Source: Nostoc sp. PCC 7524 (lineage in GTDB: Bacteria; Cyanobacteriota; Cyanobacteriia; Cyanobacteriales; Nostocaceae). Taken from it: a stretch of DNA of 64,000 nucleotides. The stretch lies in contig NC_019684.1 in the NCBI RefSeq assembly GCF_000316645.1, positions 5,839,501 through 5,903,500 on the forward strand, in the 5' to 3' direction. This document shows positions 26,703-36,386 of this stretch, in pieces; the first letter of the stretch is position 1; the number at the start of each line of letters is the position of its first letter. Both the position numbers and the translations under genes were made by a program. The notes under the pieces were generated by a model, which did not search any database, was not told the DNA's origin, and saw only the letters and a list, made by a program, of their open reading frames with translations.

Positions 26703-27434
26703 ATGATGTTTAAGGTAATCCCAATTCAGCAATTTTTCCAAAGAAGCAAGCGGCTGTTTGGCATGAGTGTGTTTGTAGCCATTACTCTTCAAACAGTCAG
26801 TAGTATTGCTGCACAGGTAGCCAAGTTAAATAATTGGCGTTTCTACCCAGAAGGCGGGAAGTTAGAAATTAACCTCTCATCTGGCAAAACACCCAGCTAT
26901 TTCTACCTAGCCCAGCCGCCACGAATTGTCTTAGATATTCCAGATACCACATTAGGTAACATCCCTACAGAGCAAAATTACAACGGTGCAGTCCAAAGGA
27001 TTCGCGTTGCTCAATTAAACGCCAACGTCACCCGCATTGTTTTAGATTTAGCTGCTGGCGTGTTCGTAGATCCCAGCCGAGTACAACTGCAACCCATATC
27101 TCGACAAAACCCTACTCGCTGGGTTCTACGTCCTTTTATTACTGGCTCTAGACAACTGGGAAACAACCGCAATTCACCCAGTAATTCTGCTCCTCCACAA
27201 TATAACTACCTGCAATTACCCACTAGCCTACCCTTTGCCACTACTAACCCACAGCAGCCCTTTGTAACTGTACCGCCCCTCAATTCTATTACTCCTACTC
27301 AAATTCCTAATTTTCCCAATCAATCTAATAATCCTGTAGTTAGTCCTAACTTTCCTACTCCCACAACCCAGCCCAATCCTACCAATCCAATAGTGATTGA
27401 GTTTGGTCAACCTCTGCCAAAAATGCAAAATTAA
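26703..27434 (+). CDS. AMIN-domain envelope protein
   Basis: The protein has 243 residues. A signal peptide (about 15-37) precedes an AMIN domain (about 38-140: NNWRFYPEGGKLEINLSSG, PPRIVLDIPDTTLG, VQRIRVAQLNANVTRIVLDL). The tail is Pro/Asn/Thr-rich and probably disordered. AMIN domains target periplasmic proteins to peptidoglycan or secretin complexes, for example AmiC and PilQ. No amidase or secretin domain follows, so this may be a stand-alone wall-binding protein. It lies 116 bases after the previous gene. Confidence 0.8.
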   Translation: MMFKVIPIQQFFQRSKRLFGMSVFVAITLQTVSSIAAQVAKLNNWRFYPEGGKLEINLSSGKTPSYFYLAQPPRIVLDIPDTTLGNIPTEQNYNGAVQRIRVAQLNANVTRIVLDLAAGVFVDPSRVQLQPISRQNPTRWVLRPFITGSRQLGNNRNSPSNSAPPQYNYLQLPTSLPFATTNPQQPFVTVPPLNSITPTQIPNFPNQSNNPVVSPNFPTPTTQPNPTNPIVIEFGQPLPKMQN

Positions 27435-27623
27435 GCAGTCCTAATGAACTGCGTACATTACCTAAGCATGAAAAAGGGGTTAGAGGCTGCCTTGAAGTGC
27501 TGTTAGCTTTCTTCGGGACAATGAGCTGCGTGCTGAGTTGTGTTAGCGGCAGCGCGGCGTTTAGCTGATGCTAAGTGCTAAGTAAAAATCCCAGCCCCCA
27601 GTCCCTAATCCCGCTTTCAAACA

Positions 27624-28163
27624 CTAAAATCTTTCTGTTTCCTGACTTGGTGCTACTGCTCCCGGCTGAGACAGGAAGAAATTTTGTGCTGATTCATTTT
27701 GATAAATACATCTAATATCAGGTTTTTCGCTATCTAAGCTACCAGTAAAACCAAAAGTATTCAGGCGATTTTTGCATTCTCTCACTTGGTCAGAAGTGAC
27801 AAGTTTGCGTTGCTCTAAAATTGCCCAGTTATTTTGACGTAGCACACATCCAGGACGCATACTTGGTTGAGCCACATAAACATTAAATGGGTTAAGAGTC
27901 ACAAATAATCTAGCATCCATCACCATTGCACTGGCTCCATACTGTACGCAAATCTCTGGATTCGGCGCTTTAGTGTCAATGAATTCACGAGAAGCCACAT
28001 TTGATGGAGTCAAAGTAGTTGTGGAACTAAAAGCAATACCAATCCCAATCCCCAGAACTAACACCCCTCCCAAAATGGCAATAGTAGTGAAGTTAAACAT
28101 GGAGGATTGAAAACCAGAAGGTTTAGATGTAGTGGCTGATCTACCAGTTGATTTACGTCTCAT
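27624..28163 (-). CDS. DUF3172 protein
   Basis: The protein has 179 residues. A basic N-terminus (RRKSTGRSATTSKPS) precedes one membrane helix (TTIAILGGVLVLGIGIGIAFS) and a soluble domain. That domain has three conserved-looking Cys (EICVQYGASAMVMDARLFVTLNPFNVYVAQP, GCVLRQNNWAILE, RECKNRLNTFGFTG). This fits the cyanobacterial DUF3172 family, whose function is unknown. The helix orientation would leave the domain outside the cytoplasm. It is convergent with the AMIN gene across a 190-base spacer holding CCCCAGT-type repeats. Confidence 0.8.
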   Translation of the reverse strand: MRRKSTGRSATTSKPSGFQSSMFNFTTIAILGGVLVLGIGIGIAFSSTTTLTPSNVASREFIDTKAPNPEICVQYGASAMVMDARLFVTLNPFNVYVAQPSMRPGCVLRQNNWAILEQRKLVTSDQVRECKNRLNTFGFTGSLDSEKPDIRCIYQNESAQNFFLSQPGAVAPSQETERF

Positions 28164-28334
28164 TTGTGTTTGTTAACCTTCACGCCTGAAAAAGTAGGGA
28201 GTGTCTCCCTATTTCAGTATGCCGATTATTGACTAAATTTGCCCGTCACTTTCCAGACAATATTGAAGATTAAGCACTGCTAAAAAATGCTAAGTAATAC
28301 TTAAGAATATTTTTTACACCTGACTGAAAAGAAA

Positions 28335-29162
28335 GTGAAATCTCCAACAGCCTTACTCTGGGATAACAAGTTCAAAGCTTCGCAGTTACACATTCTGTTA
28401 GCAGATAGTCTGACTATCTTTTGGGGAGAGTGGTTAGATTTACGTGTCAGAGTGGCGCAAGTTGCAGCATCTGGGTTGGTATCTCCATTGATATACATTT
28501 TAGCTTTTGGGTTGGGTTTGGGTAGCTCAATTAGACCGGGTTCTGGGATTAGTGGCAGCTACGATAACTATCTAGAATTCATGTTGCCGGGAATGGTAGC
28601 TTTATCATCCATGACTATCAGTTTCGCTGGCACAACATTCTCAATTTGCGGAGATAGACTTTTTAGCAAAACCTTTGAAGAGTTATTACTTACCCCCATA
28701 CATCCTTTAGCACTGCATATAGGTAAAATGCTGGCGGGAGTAGTACGGGGGTTAATGACTTCTGGTTCTGTGATTCTGGTGGCACTGGTATTAACTAGGA
28801 ACTGGAATTTTCTCAATCCCTTATTTTTGTTGTTGCTGGTGTTGAACTGCGCTGTATTTGCTGGTTTGGGTGTAATTGTTGGCTTATCGGTGCGATCGCT
28901 CGAATCAGTCGGGCTATACAATAATTTTGTCATTATCCCCATGTCTTTTTTAGGGGCAACTTTCTTTGACCCCACTACCTTACCAATAGCTCTCAAAGTT
29001 GTAGTTTACTTATTACCCTTGACCTACGCTAGCACTGGCTTACGTGCGGCTGCCCATTTACCTTTATCGCAGTTTCCCTGGTATAGCGTACCAATTTTAT
29101 TTGTGATAGCGATCGCACTTTCTCTTTGGGGTGGTTACAAATTCGCCCATCAACAAGACTAG
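28335..29162 (+). CDS. ABC-2 type exporter permease
   Basis: The protein has 275 residues and starts with GTG. Six hydrophobic helices and the ABC-2 family stretches (GLVSPLIYILAFGLGLGSSI, YLEFMLPGMVALSSM, FSKTFEELLLTPIHPLALHIGKMLAG, FLGATFFDPTTLPIALKVVVYLLPLTY) identify it. Such permeases export drugs, polysaccharides or lipids with a separate ATPase (DrrB/NodJ style). No ATPase gene is next to it, so the partner is elsewhere. The substrate is unknown. Confidence 0.85.
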   Translation: MKSPTALLWDNKFKASQLHILLADSLTIFWGEWLDLRVRVAQVAASGLVSPLIYILAFGLGLGSSIRPGSGISGSYDNYLEFMLPGMVALSSMTISFAGTTFSICGDRLFSKTFEELLLTPIHPLALHIGKMLAGVVRGLMTSGSVILVALVLTRNWNFLNPLFLLLLVLNCAVFAGLGVIVGLSVRSLESVGLYNNFVIIPMSFLGATFFDPTTLPIALKVVVYLLPLTYASTGLRAAAHLPLSQFPWYSVPILFVIAIALSLWGGYKFAHQQD

Positions 29163-29246
29163 CCACAAACAAAGTTTTTCAAAGTTTATCGCCTGTGATG
29201 TCAACAAAACGCTAATCTGACTGGGTAAGTGGATTAAAACCCAGCA

Positions 29247-29705
29247 ATGACCCAATCTTCTAACATTCGTCAGTTGTTAACTGATGCCAAACTAGGGCTA
29301 ATACCATATTTAGACCAACGTCTTCAGGAAATTGTCAATAGTTGGCAGCAACGGCAAAATATCGAATTACAGCCTTACGATATCTACCTCGGAGAATGTA
29401 ACACTTCCGCCGCCAACGAACCCAGGCCACTCATCAGCCAGTCAATTTCCTTGAAGTTTTTCATTATTGGCAGCATTCAAGAGAGATTAGAGTTGTTTCT
29501 GCTAACTTCCGAATTACAAAACGACTTAGATGCCACCATTTTTGAGTGGAGTAACCGGGAATGGTATCAGTTTGAGAAACCTTTAAAGCGACCAGTTACA
29601 CAAATTACCGGTGGATTAGATTATGAAGTTCTAGAAAACCCTAGTAATACTTGCCGGATGACTCTTTATCGTGAATTTGATTTAATTTACTCCGTTAGTT
29701 TTTGA
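29247..29705 (+). CDS. Conserved hypothetical protein
   Basis: The protein has 152 residues, soluble, with no signal or membrane segment. It alternates predicted helices and strands (LLTDAKLGLIPYLDQRLQEIVNSW, ISLKFFIIGSIQERLELFLLTSEL, VTQITGGLDYEVLENPSNTC, REFDLIYSVSF). I do not recognise it. It follows the ABC-2 permease by 84 bases, and a strong hairpin with the shape of a terminator follows it directly. Confidence 0.6.
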   Translation: MTQSSNIRQLLTDAKLGLIPYLDQRLQEIVNSWQQRQNIELQPYDIYLGECNTSAANEPRPLISQSISLKFFIIGSIQERLELFLLTSELQNDLDATIFEWSNREWYQFEKPLKRPVTQITGGLDYEVLENPSNTCRMTLYREFDLIYSVSF

Positions 29706-29762
29706 AAAAATTAGGCGATCGCACCCTCCTAAAGCTTTGGCACAGGCGATCGCCCAATTTTT
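29706..29762. terminator. Bidirectional terminator built from two HIP1 octamers
   Basis: The arm 29706-29722 (AAAAATTAGGCGATCGC) pairs with 29746-29762 (GCGATCGCCCAATTTTT), 17 bp with one mismatch. A-runs on the left and T-runs on the right give a U-tract in both directions. It lies between convergent genes. Each arm holds a GCGATCGC HIP1 word. Confidence 0.75.
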
Positions 29763-29838
29763 ATTCTCACCAGACACAAATAAACAAGAAGCTAACTATC
29801 AAGACAGAAATAGTTAGAGTGACAACTTTCTGCCTTCT

Positions 29839-30327
29839 CTAGCTTGCCTGATAACTTGTAGAGAATGTATCTTTCAGAGGTCGCCAACGGAAGGAGCGAT
29901 CGCCACCTCTTTCTACAACTACTTTTACTTTTGGCTCTAGACTAGGCAGAGTGGTCAAGAATTCTACTTCCTGATCGGAAAGAATATGTCCTTCAATGAT
30001 CCACAACACCAAACCTTTAGACTTGGGTGGCAGCTGCTCTAGTTGATAGTTAACTGTTGGTGGCAGATAGTAGACATCACCTACTGCCGCACCACTACCA
30101 GTGCTTTTTTTACCAAGATGGGGTGGTCTAACTCCATGCACCCCTGTGAGATAGGCGGCTACATCGCCCAATCCCCTAGCAGTCATGTGTAGAGTTACAT
30201 AGCCGGCTGCACGCAGGCGGCGACGATATCGACCTTCATAACCCCCTTCCAAGGGTACGTAAACACCTAAAGATCCAAATTTTTCCAGATCGCGGATTAA
30301 ACCGTTGCCAGTGGTAATTAGTGCCAT
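29839..30327 (-). CDS. ndhN: NAD(P)H-quinone oxidoreductase subunit N
   Basis: The protein has 162 residues, in line with the cyanobacterial/chloroplast NdhN family. Recognised stretches are MALITTGNGLIRDLEKFGSL, AGYVTLHMTARGLGDVAAYL and LVLWIIEGHILSDQEVEFL. NdhN is a hydrophilic subunit specific to photosynthetic NDH-1. It sits in the peripheral arm on the cytoplasmic face of the thylakoid membrane and helps in cyclic electron flow, respiration and CO2 uptake. It is divergent from rplC across 1.15 kb. Confidence 0.92.
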   Translation of the reverse strand: MALITTGNGLIRDLEKFGSLGVYVPLEGGYEGRYRRRLRAAGYVTLHMTARGLGDVAAYLTGVHGVRPPHLGKKSTGSGAAVGDVYYLPPTVNYQLEQLPPKSKGLVLWIIEGHILSDQEVEFLTTLPSLEPKVKVVVERGGDRSFRWRPLKDTFSTSYQAS

Positions 30328-31098
30328 AGATTTTTCGGAGTTTTGTCCTATCCCACTTTGTTATCTCTATTATTTACTTTGAAGTGACAATCAGTAAGAT
30401 AACAAAGCTTATACTCTAAATAAGCTAAACTCAATTCTATCAGTCCCACCCTCTGACTTGAAAGAGCAGGGGTAGCAGGGGTAGCAGGGGAGGCAGGGGG
30501 AGAAAGACATCTTTCATGTTTGACTGTGAAACTTGCTTCATCGGGACTATCTTCCAAAGCAGGCAAGATTTTCTACGTCTTTATCACTTTGTACCCATAT
30601 TGCCCAGAATTTTCATAAAATCAGGACTAATACCGCAAATTGCTTTCTTTTGTTGTCTATCTTTGTAAAATACTACCGTAAGAGCCATATTACTTGAAAT
30701 TATTCATGCCCTCAGAAAACTTCAGAAATTTGTTACAAATTTTCTAGACAACAAGCAACTAATAGTTTATATTATTAGATTGTGACCAAAATTGCAGATT
30801 AAGATAGTTATTGCCAATGTAAGCGATCGCGCTCAAAGCTGAATGACTCAAATATTTAGAGAAATAAGCTCGCTAAAATTGCTCAAACACTGGTACACTT
30901 AAAAAGCTTTGAGGTCAAATTCAGGGTACATGACTCCAAAAATAGAGCCTGTATTGACTTTCAGGCTACACTCATCTTTGTAGTCATGAAACGGCAAGCA
31001 AAACCTCAAAATCAGGATTTGACTTGTTAAGTCAAGTAAAACTGAGAAGTAATGTTAGCTGCATGACATTACACAAAACTCAGCCAAACGGATACTGA
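30328..31098. other. Long intergenic region between ndhN and the rplC leader
   Basis: It holds the ndhN promoter side and, further right, probably the ribosomal-cluster promoter. At 30464-30501 a G-rich tandem tract (GGGGTAGCA repeated, then GGGGAGGCA) is present. The remaining AT-rich part shows no gene or tRNA. A short minus-strand open frame at 30348-30566 covers the G-rich repeat and is not credible. Confidence 0.55.
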
Positions 31099-31298
31099 GC
31101 AGTAAGGACTGCTTAAGTCCCACTAACAAACGGCAGTTACCATGAATCGGGAGACCCGCTCATCGGACTGCCGCCAGAAAGTGCCTAAGTAAGTGCTTGG
31201 ACGAAAGCATTACTGCACAAAGCGCAAAGCTCTAAAGCCTTGCCTTGCTACCAGAAGTTATTCCTTCTCTAAGGGAAGGTACTTGTGGATGTTCTGGT
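31099..31298 (+). promoter_or_regulatory. Highly structured 5' leader upstream of rplC
   Basis: Four consecutive stem-loops are visible. (1) GCAGT/ACTGC, 31099-31112. (2) CGGCAGT/ACTGCCG with inner ATGA/TCAT and CGGG/CCCG, 31131-31173. (3) GTGC...AGTAAGTGCTT pairing AAGCATTACT and GCAC, 31181-31218. (4) ACCAGAA/TTCTGGT with inner CCTTC/GAAGG, 31250-31298. Hairpin 1 competes with GGACT/AGTCC (31106-31110 with 31116-31120). Ribosomal-protein operons are often controlled through such leaders. I cannot match it to a named RNA family. Confidence 0.65.
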
Positions 31299-31473
31299 GA
31301 TTAAGTGAGTGCAACTAAATAGATTCACCAAACACTAAAGACACCGCCTGTTGTATCCGGAAGAACTTGGAGCAGCATCAGCCGCTTACAAGTTCAAAAT
31401 TTCGTCCGTTCATCACCGGAGTTTACGCAGTGTGTCACCAAATCCGATTTAGTAGAAAGGAGAGCCAGTTACT

Positions 31474-32109
31474 GTGTCAGTAGGGATTCTCGGCACCAAG
31501 CTGGGCATGACCCAAATCTTCGACGAAGCAGGAGTTGCTATTCCTGTAACAGTTGTCCAAGTAGGGCCATGCGTTGTTACCCAAGTCAAAACGCAACAAA
31601 CCGATGGTTATGCCGCCATTCAAGTTGGTTATGGCGCAGTTAAACCAAAAGCACTAAACAAGCCCTTGCTAGGGCATTTAGCCAAGTCTTCCGCCCCAGC
31701 ATTACGTCATTTGCAAGAATATCACGCAGATAATTCTAGCGAATATGCTTTAGGTCAAGAGATTAAAGCAGATATTTTTAGTGCAGGTCAAATTGTAGAC
31801 GTTATCGGTACAAGTATCGGTCGCGGCTTTGCAGGCAACCAAAAGCGGAATAACTTTGGTCGTGGGCCTATGTCACACGGTTCCAAAAATCACAGAGCGC
31901 CAGGTTCCATTGGTGCTGGTACAACCCCAGGTCGTGTCTATCCCGGTAAACGGATGGCAGGACGCTTGGGTGGTAGCCGTGTCACAATTCGCAAATTAAC
32001 AGTAGTGCGAGTAGATACCGAGCGTAATTTGTTGCTCATTAAAGGCTCTGTTCCTGGTAAACCAGGGGCATTACTGAATATTGTGCCAGCCAAGCAAGTA
32101 GGCAAGTAG
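31474..32109 (+). CDS. rplC: 50S ribosomal protein L3
   Basis: The protein has 211 residues and starts with GTG behind AAGGAG. The family signature is clear ([14 protein letters not shown], the loop [30 protein letters not shown]). L3 binds 23S rRNA early and its loop reaches the peptidyl-transferase centre. It is the first gene of the cluster, since rpsJ is absent here as is usual in cyanobacteria. The long folded leader precedes it. A repeat-rich 78-base spacer separates it from rplD. Confidence 0.97.
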   Translation: MSVGILGTKLGMTQIFDEAGVAIPVTVVQVGPCVVTQVKTQQTDGYAAIQVGYGAVKPKALNKPLLGHLAKSSAPALRHLQEYHADNSSEYALGQEIKADIFSAGQIVDVIGTSIGRGFAGNQKRNNFGRGPMSHGSKNHRAPGSIGAGTTPGRVYPGKRMAGRLGGSRVTIRKLTVVRVDTERNLLLIKGSVPGKPGALLNIVPAKQVGK

Positions 32110-32171
32110 TCAACAGTCAACAGTCGATAGTCACTGGACTATGGACTACAAGCTCTGGACTATGGACTAAC
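32110..32171. repeat. STRR-type heptamer tract between rplC and rplD
   Basis: Variants of GTCAACA, GGACTAT and TGGACTA in tandem. One of a series in the ribosomal cluster (see also 34400, 35638, 38457, 39433, 47695). Confidence 0.7.
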
Positions 32172-32187
32172 GACAAAGGACACAAAG

Positions 32188-32820
32188 ATGGTTGAAAGTA
32201 TAGTTAAAAATTGGCAAGGAGAAGAAGTTGGACAAAAAGCGTTCGACTTGCCCTCTGCTAAACCAGAAACAGCATCTCATATAGTACACCGCGCTCTAGT
32301 CAGACAAATGACCAACGCTCGCCAAGGAACTGCCAGTACGAAAACTCGTGCTGAAGTTAGAGGCGGTGGTCGTAAACCGTGGCGGCAAAAAGGTACTGGT
32401 CGAGCTCGTGCAGGATCTATTCGTTCTCCATTGTGGCGTGGTGGTGGTGTGATCTTTGGACCAAAACCCAGAGATTTCAACTTAAAAATGAACCGGAAAG
32501 AGCGGCGGTTAGCACTGCGGACAGCATTAGTTAGCCGTGTAGATGACTTGATTGTAGTAGAAGAATTTAGCAACGAGCTATCTCGCCCCAAAACCAAAGA
32601 ACTGCTAGCAGCATTTACTCGTTGGGGTGTAGCAGCAGAACAAAAGTCACTATTAATATTGTCTGAGCTTTCCGAGAATATCTACTTGTCAGGTCGTAAC
32701 GTAGAGAATCTCAAGCTGATGCCAGCTGATCAACTAAACGTTTACGATTTGCTGCACGCTGACAAGATTATAGTCACCACATCAGCCCTCGATAAAATTC
32801 AGGAGGTCTACAATGCCTAA
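32188..32820 (+). CDS. rplD: 50S ribosomal protein L4
   Basis: The protein has 210 residues. It has the extended loop [20 protein letters not shown] that lines the peptide exit tunnel, and the globular domain [15 protein letters not shown]4 represses its own operon in E. coli, so it is a natural candidate to bind the leader upstream of rplC; that is inference only. Its end overlaps rplW by 8 bases, suggesting translational coupling. Confidence 0.97.
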   Translation: MVESIVKNWQGEEVGQKAFDLPSAKPETASHIVHRALVRQMTNARQGTASTKTRAEVRGGGRKPWRQKGTGRARAGSIRSPLWRGGGVIFGPKPRDFNLKMNRKERRLALRTALVSRVDDLIVVEEFSNELSRPKTKELLAAFTRWGVAAEQKSLLILSELSENIYLSGRNVENLKLMPADQLNVYDLLHADKIIVTTSALDKIQEVYNA

Positions 32821-33127
32821 GTTTGACCCCCGCAACCTCCCCGATTTAGTGCGTCGCCCCATCGTGACTGAAAAAGCGACCATTATGATGGAGCAAAACA
32901 AATACACCTTTGAAGTTACTCCCAAATCAACCAAGACACAAATTAAGGCCGCCATTGAGGACTTATTTCAGGTCAAGGTTGTTAAGGTTAACACCGCACT
33001 ACCACCCCGGAGAAAACGGCGTGTAGGTAAATTCATTGGTTTTAAACCCCAATATAAGCGAGCAATTGTCACCGTCGCACCTGGGGATGTAGAGAAAATT
33101 AGACAAGTTCTATTCCCAGAGGTCTAA
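32813..33127 (+). CDS. rplW: 50S ribosomal protein L23
   Basis: The protein has 104 residues ([43 protein letters not shown]). L23 lies at the exit of the peptide tunnel and docks trigger factor and the signal recognition particle. The start codon lies inside the last codons of rplD, and a GGAG-like site (AGGAGGT) stands just upstream within rplD. rplB follows after 6 bases. Confidence 0.97.
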   Translation: MPKFDPRNLPDLVRRPIVTEKATIMMEQNKYTFEVTPKSTKTQIKAAIEDLFQVKVVKVNTALPPRRKRRVGKFIGFKPQYKRAIVTVAPGDVEKIRQVLFPEV

Positions 33128-33133
33128 GATATC

Positions 33134-33997
33134 ATGGGTACCCGTTCTTATCGCCCCTATACCCCAAGCACCCGCCAAGTTACCATCTCTGACTTTGCGG
33201 AAATTACCAAAACCGAGCCAGAAAAATCTCTGACGGTCTATAAACATCGTGCCAAAGGTCGCAACAACCAAGGGCGGATCACTAGCCGTCGTCGCGGTGG
33301 TGGACACAAGAGACTGTATCGCATCATCGACTTCAAAAGAGACAAACGGAATATTCCCGCCACAGTAGTAGCTATTGAGTACGATCCAAATCGCAATGCT
33401 CGGATTGCCCTAGTTTCCTATGAAGATGGGGAAAAGCGGTACATCCTACACCCAAATGGTTTAAAAGTTGGGACAACAATTATTGCTGGTCCTGAATCTC
33501 CAATTGAAGATGGAAACGCTTTACCCTTGGCAAATATCCCCCTGGGTACAACCGTTCATAACGTCGAATTAATTGCTGGTAAAGGCGCTCAAATTGTCCG
33601 TTCTGCTGGTGCGGCTGCCCAAGTAGTGGCCAAAGAAGGTAACTACGTCACACTCAAGTTACCTTCAGGAGAAGTCCGGATGATTCGGCGGGAATGTTAC
33701 GCCACCATCGGACAAGTAGGTAACACTGATGCCAGAAACCTCAGTGCAGGTAAAGCCGGAAGAAATCGCTGGAAAGGTCGCCGCCCCAAAGTTAGAGGTA
33801 GCGTCATGAACCCAGTAGATCACCCACACGGCGGTGGTGAAGGTAGAGCGCCTATCGGTAGATCCGGCCCTGTAACACCTTGGGGTAAACCCACTTTGGG
33901 TGCAAAAACACGCAAACCGAAGAAGGCCAGCAGCAAGTTGATTGTACGTCGTCGCCGTAAATCTTCTAAACGCGGTCGAGGTGGTCGGCAGTCCTAG
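33134..33997 (+). CDS. rplB: 50S ribosomal protein L2
   Basis: The protein has 287 residues, the usual size. It has [19 protein letters not shown], the OB/SH3 body, and the C-terminal [20 protein letters not shown] with the conserved His needed at the peptidyl-transferase centre. The C-terminal tail is strongly basic ([15 protein letters not shown]). A 123-base spacer to rpsS carries inverted TTTGGGAT/ATCCAAAA-type heptamer repeats. Confidence 0.97.
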   Translation: MGTRSYRPYTPSTRQVTISDFAEITKTEPEKSLTVYKHRAKGRNNQGRITSRRRGGGHKRLYRIIDFKRDKRNIPATVVAIEYDPNRNARIALVSYEDGEKRYILHPNGLKVGTTIIAGPESPIEDGNALPLANIPLGTTVHNVELIAGKGAQIVRSAGAAAQVVAKEGNYVTLKLPSGEVRMIRRECYATIGQVGNTDARNLSAGKAGRNRWKGRRPKVRGSVMNPVDHPHGGGEGRAPIGRSGPVTPWGKPTLGAKTRKPKKASSKLIVRRRRKSSKRGRGGRQS

Positions 33998-34120
33998 AAT
34001 TTGAGATTTTAAGTTTGGGATTTTAGATGAGGGTTACTGATAAAATCTCAAATTTATCAACCTAATTAAAATCCGCAATTTTTAATCCAAAATCCACAAT
34101 CCAAAAGCCAAAATCAAACT

Positions 34121-34399
34121 ATGGGTCGTTCTCTTAAAAAAGGTCCTTTCGTTGCCGATCATTTACTCAGCAAAATTGAAAAGCTGAATGAAAAAAACGA
34201 AAAACAAGTAATTAAAACTTGGTCAAGAGCTTCGACAATTCTGCCCCAAATGGTTGGTCATACCATAGCAGTGCATAACGGACGGCAACACGTTCCAGTG
34301 TTTGTCAGTGAGCAGATGGTAGGACACAAGTTGGGCGAATTTGCACCCACACGCACCTACAGAGGGCATGGGAAAAGTGACAAAAAAGCAGGGAGATAG
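34121..34399 (+). CDS. rpsS: 30S ribosomal protein S19
   Basis: The protein has 92 residues ([53 protein letters not shown]). It sits on the head of the small subunit with S13. The downstream spacer (34400-34459) is a heptamer repeat tract of GACTATT type. Confidence 0.97.
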   Translation: MGRSLKKGPFVADHLLSKIEKLNEKNEKQVIKTWSRASTILPQMVGHTIAVHNGRQHVPVFVSEQMVGHKLGEFAPTRTYRGHGKSDKKAGR

Positions 34400-34459
34400 T
34401 CAAAGGTCAACAGTCAAAAGTCTCAATTAAGCACTAGATGACTATTGACTATTGACTAA
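34400..34459. repeat. STRR-type heptamer tract between rpsS and rplV
   Basis: GGTCAAC/AGTCAAA copies, then GACTATT repeated, immediately before the rplV ribosome-binding site. Confidence 0.7.
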
Positions 34460-34470
34460 AGGAGAAAATT

Positions 34471-34830
34471 ATGGCTACAGATACTACTGAAGTAAAGGCG
34501 ATCGCCCGTTATATACGCATTTCTCCCTACAAAGTACGTCGTGTACTTGATCAAATCCGGGGGCGCTCCTATCGGGAAGCACTGATCATCCTGGAATTCA
34601 TGCCTTATCGAGCCACTGAGCCAGTTTTGAAACTACTCAGAAGTGCCGCCGCTAACGCTGAACATAACGCTGGGTTAGATCGCACTCAGCTAGTAATTAC
34701 TAAGGCATATGCTGATCAAGGCCCCGTACTGAAACGTTTCCAACCTAGAGCGCAAGGTAGAGCTTACCAAATTCGCAAGCCAACGTGTCACATCACTTTG
34801 GCAGTTGCCGCTAGTACCAATGCTGAGTAA
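34471..34830 (+). CDS. rplV: 50S ribosomal protein L22
   Basis: The protein has 119 residues ([26 protein letters not shown], the beta-hairpin [20 protein letters not shown]). The hairpin reaches into the exit tunnel, where macrolide-resistance changes occur in other bacteria. AAAGGAG stands 8 bases before the ATG. rpsC follows after 51 bases. Confidence 0.97.
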   Translation: MATDTTEVKAIARYIRISPYKVRRVLDQIRGRSYREALIILEFMPYRATEPVLKLLRSAAANAEHNAGLDRTQLVITKAYADQGPVLKRFQPRAQGRAYQIRKPTCHITLAVAASTNAE

Positions 34831-34881
34831 GTTCTCCACCAAAAATATTGCGTAAAGTGAGAAATTTTAGAGGAAACATTT

Positions 34882-35637
34882 GTGGGACAGAAAATTCATC
34901 CAGTTGGTTTTCGCCTGGGGATTACCCAAGAGCACCAATCACGTTGGTTTGCAGATCCTGATCGCTATCCAGAACTACTACAAGAAGACCACAAACTTCG
35001 TAAATACATAGAGCAAAAGCTCGGTAGATACGCACAAAACAATGCCGGGATTTCTGAAGTACGCATTGAGCGTAAAGCCGACCAAATTGATCTAGAAGTA
35101 CGCACCGCTCGTCCAGGTGTAGTTGTAGGTCGTGGTGGTCAAGGTATTGAAGCATTGCGTACCGGACTGCAAGAACTGTTGGGTAATAACCGCCAAATTC
35201 GCATCAACGTGGTCGAAGTCCAAAAAGTAGACGCTGATGCTTACTTAATTGCCGAATATATTGCTCAACAGCTAGAACGTCGGGTTTCCTTCCGCCGGGT
35301 AGTTAGACAGGCAATTCAACGCGCTCAAAGAGCAGGTATTCAAGGCATTAAAGTGCAAGTGAGTGGACGACTCAACGGTGCAGAAATTGCCCGAACCGAG
35401 TGGACTCGTGAAGGTAGAGTACCCCTACATACCTTACGAGCTGACATTGACTACTCTTACTGCACAGCCAAAACCATTTACGGAATTTTGGGGATCAAAG
35501 TTTGGGTATTCAAAGGAGAAATTATTCCTGGACAAGAAGAAACTCCAGCCCAACCAGCAACCCGTGAGCGCGAACCTCGCCGTCGTCAGCAACAGCGTCG
35601 TCGCCAACAGTTTGAAGACCGCTCTAATGAAGGATAG
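34882..35637 (+). CDS. rpsC: 30S ribosomal protein S3
   Basis: The protein has 251 residues with GTG start ([23 protein letters not shown]). A KH domain ([18 protein letters not shown]) and the C-terminal S3 domain ([17 protein letters not shown]) are present. The tail is Arg/Gln-rich ([20 protein letters not shown]) and longer than in E. coli. S3 lines the mRNA entry channel. The following spacer (35638-35712) is a repeat tract. Confidence 0.97.
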   Translation: MGQKIHPVGFRLGITQEHQSRWFADPDRYPELLQEDHKLRKYIEQKLGRYAQNNAGISEVRIERKADQIDLEVRTARPGVVVGRGGQGIEALRTGLQELLGNNRQIRINVVEVQKVDADAYLIAEYIAQQLERRVSFRRVVRQAIQRAQRAGIQGIKVQVSGRLNGAEIARTEWTREGRVPLHTLRADIDYSYCTAKTIYGILGIKVWVFKGEIIPGQEETPAQPATREREPRRRQQQRRRQQFEDRSNEG

Positions 35638-35712
35638 TCATTAGTCCATAGTCCATAGTCATTAGTAGATGACTTTTGACTTTTGACCAATGCCCAATCA
35701 CTAACGACCAAT
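35638..35712. repeat. STRR-type heptamer tract between rpsC and rplP
   Basis: AGTCATT and AGTCCAT copies followed by ACTTTTG copies; spacer otherwise empty. Confidence 0.7.
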
Positions 35713-35720
35713 GACACATC

Positions 35721-36149
35721 ATGTTAAGTCCTAGAAGAACTAAATTCCGCAAACAACAGCGCGGGCGGATGACAGGTTTAGCCCACCGTGGTAGTACCCT
35801 CAATTTTGGAGATTTTGCACTCCAAGCTCAAGAACCAGCTTGGATTACCTCTCGACAAATTGAAGCTTCCCGTCGAGCTATGACTCGTTACATTCGCCGG
35901 GGTGGTAAAATCTGGATTCGTATTTTCCCTGATAAACCCGTAACCATGCGAGCAGCTGAAACCCGGATGGGTTCCGGTAAAGGTAATCCAGAATTTTGGG
36001 TAGCTGTAGTCAAACCAGGGCGGATTTTGTTTGAAATCGCTGGTGTCACTGAAGAAATCGCCCGCGAAGCTATGCGCTTGGCTGCTTACAAGTTACCCAT
36101 CAAGACTAAATTTATTGTGCGCTCTCAACAAGTAGAGGAGCAGGAGTAG
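35721..36149 (+). CDS. rplP: 50S ribosomal protein L16
   Basis: The protein has 142 residues ([76 protein letters not shown]). It touches the A-site tRNA elbow. rpmC starts 3 bases after its stop, so the two are tightly coupled. Confidence 0.97.
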   Translation: MLSPRRTKFRKQQRGRMTGLAHRGSTLNFGDFALQAQEPAWITSRQIEASRRAMTRYIRRGGKIWIRIFPDKPVTMRAAETRMGSGKGNPEFWVAVVKPGRILFEIAGVTEEIAREAMRLAAYKLPIKTKFIVRSQQVEEQE

Positions 36150-36152
36150 GTT

Positions 36153-36374
36153 ATGCCTCTTCCCAAAATTTCAGAAGCTAGAGAATTAAGTGACGAGCAA
36201 CTGGCCCAGGAAATTATCGCTGTTAAAAAACAACTATTTCAGTTGCGCTTGCAAAAGGCTACTAGACAGTTAGAGAAACCCCACCAGTTCCGCCATGCCC
36301 GCCATCGCCTCGCCCAACTATTGACAGTCGAGGGAGAGAGAAAACGGGCAGCAAGTCAACCGCCTCAAGGATAG
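36153..36374 (+). CDS. rpmC: 50S ribosomal protein L29
   Basis: The protein has 73 residues, two helices (ELSDEQLAQEIIAVKKQLFQLRLQKATRQLEKPHQFRHARHRLAQ forms the family core). It lies near the tunnel exit beside L23. Gaps of 3 bases before and 12 after. Confidence 0.95.
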   Translation: MPLPKISEARELSDEQLAQEIIAVKKQLFQLRLQKATRQLEKPHQFRHARHRLAQLLTVEGERKRAASQPPQG

Positions 36375-36386
36375 AAGTAGGAGATT

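Noticed and set aside
30348..30566. Minus-strand open frame of 72 codons upstream of ndhN
   Set aside because: It is largely the G-rich tandem tract read in one frame (PASPATPATPAL), with no ribosome-binding site or family.
31099..31298. tRNA, tmRNA, RNase P RNA or SRP RNA in the rplC leader
   Set aside because: No acceptor-TPsiC signature, no tmRNA or RNase P conserved words, and the hairpin chain does not match the SRP fold.
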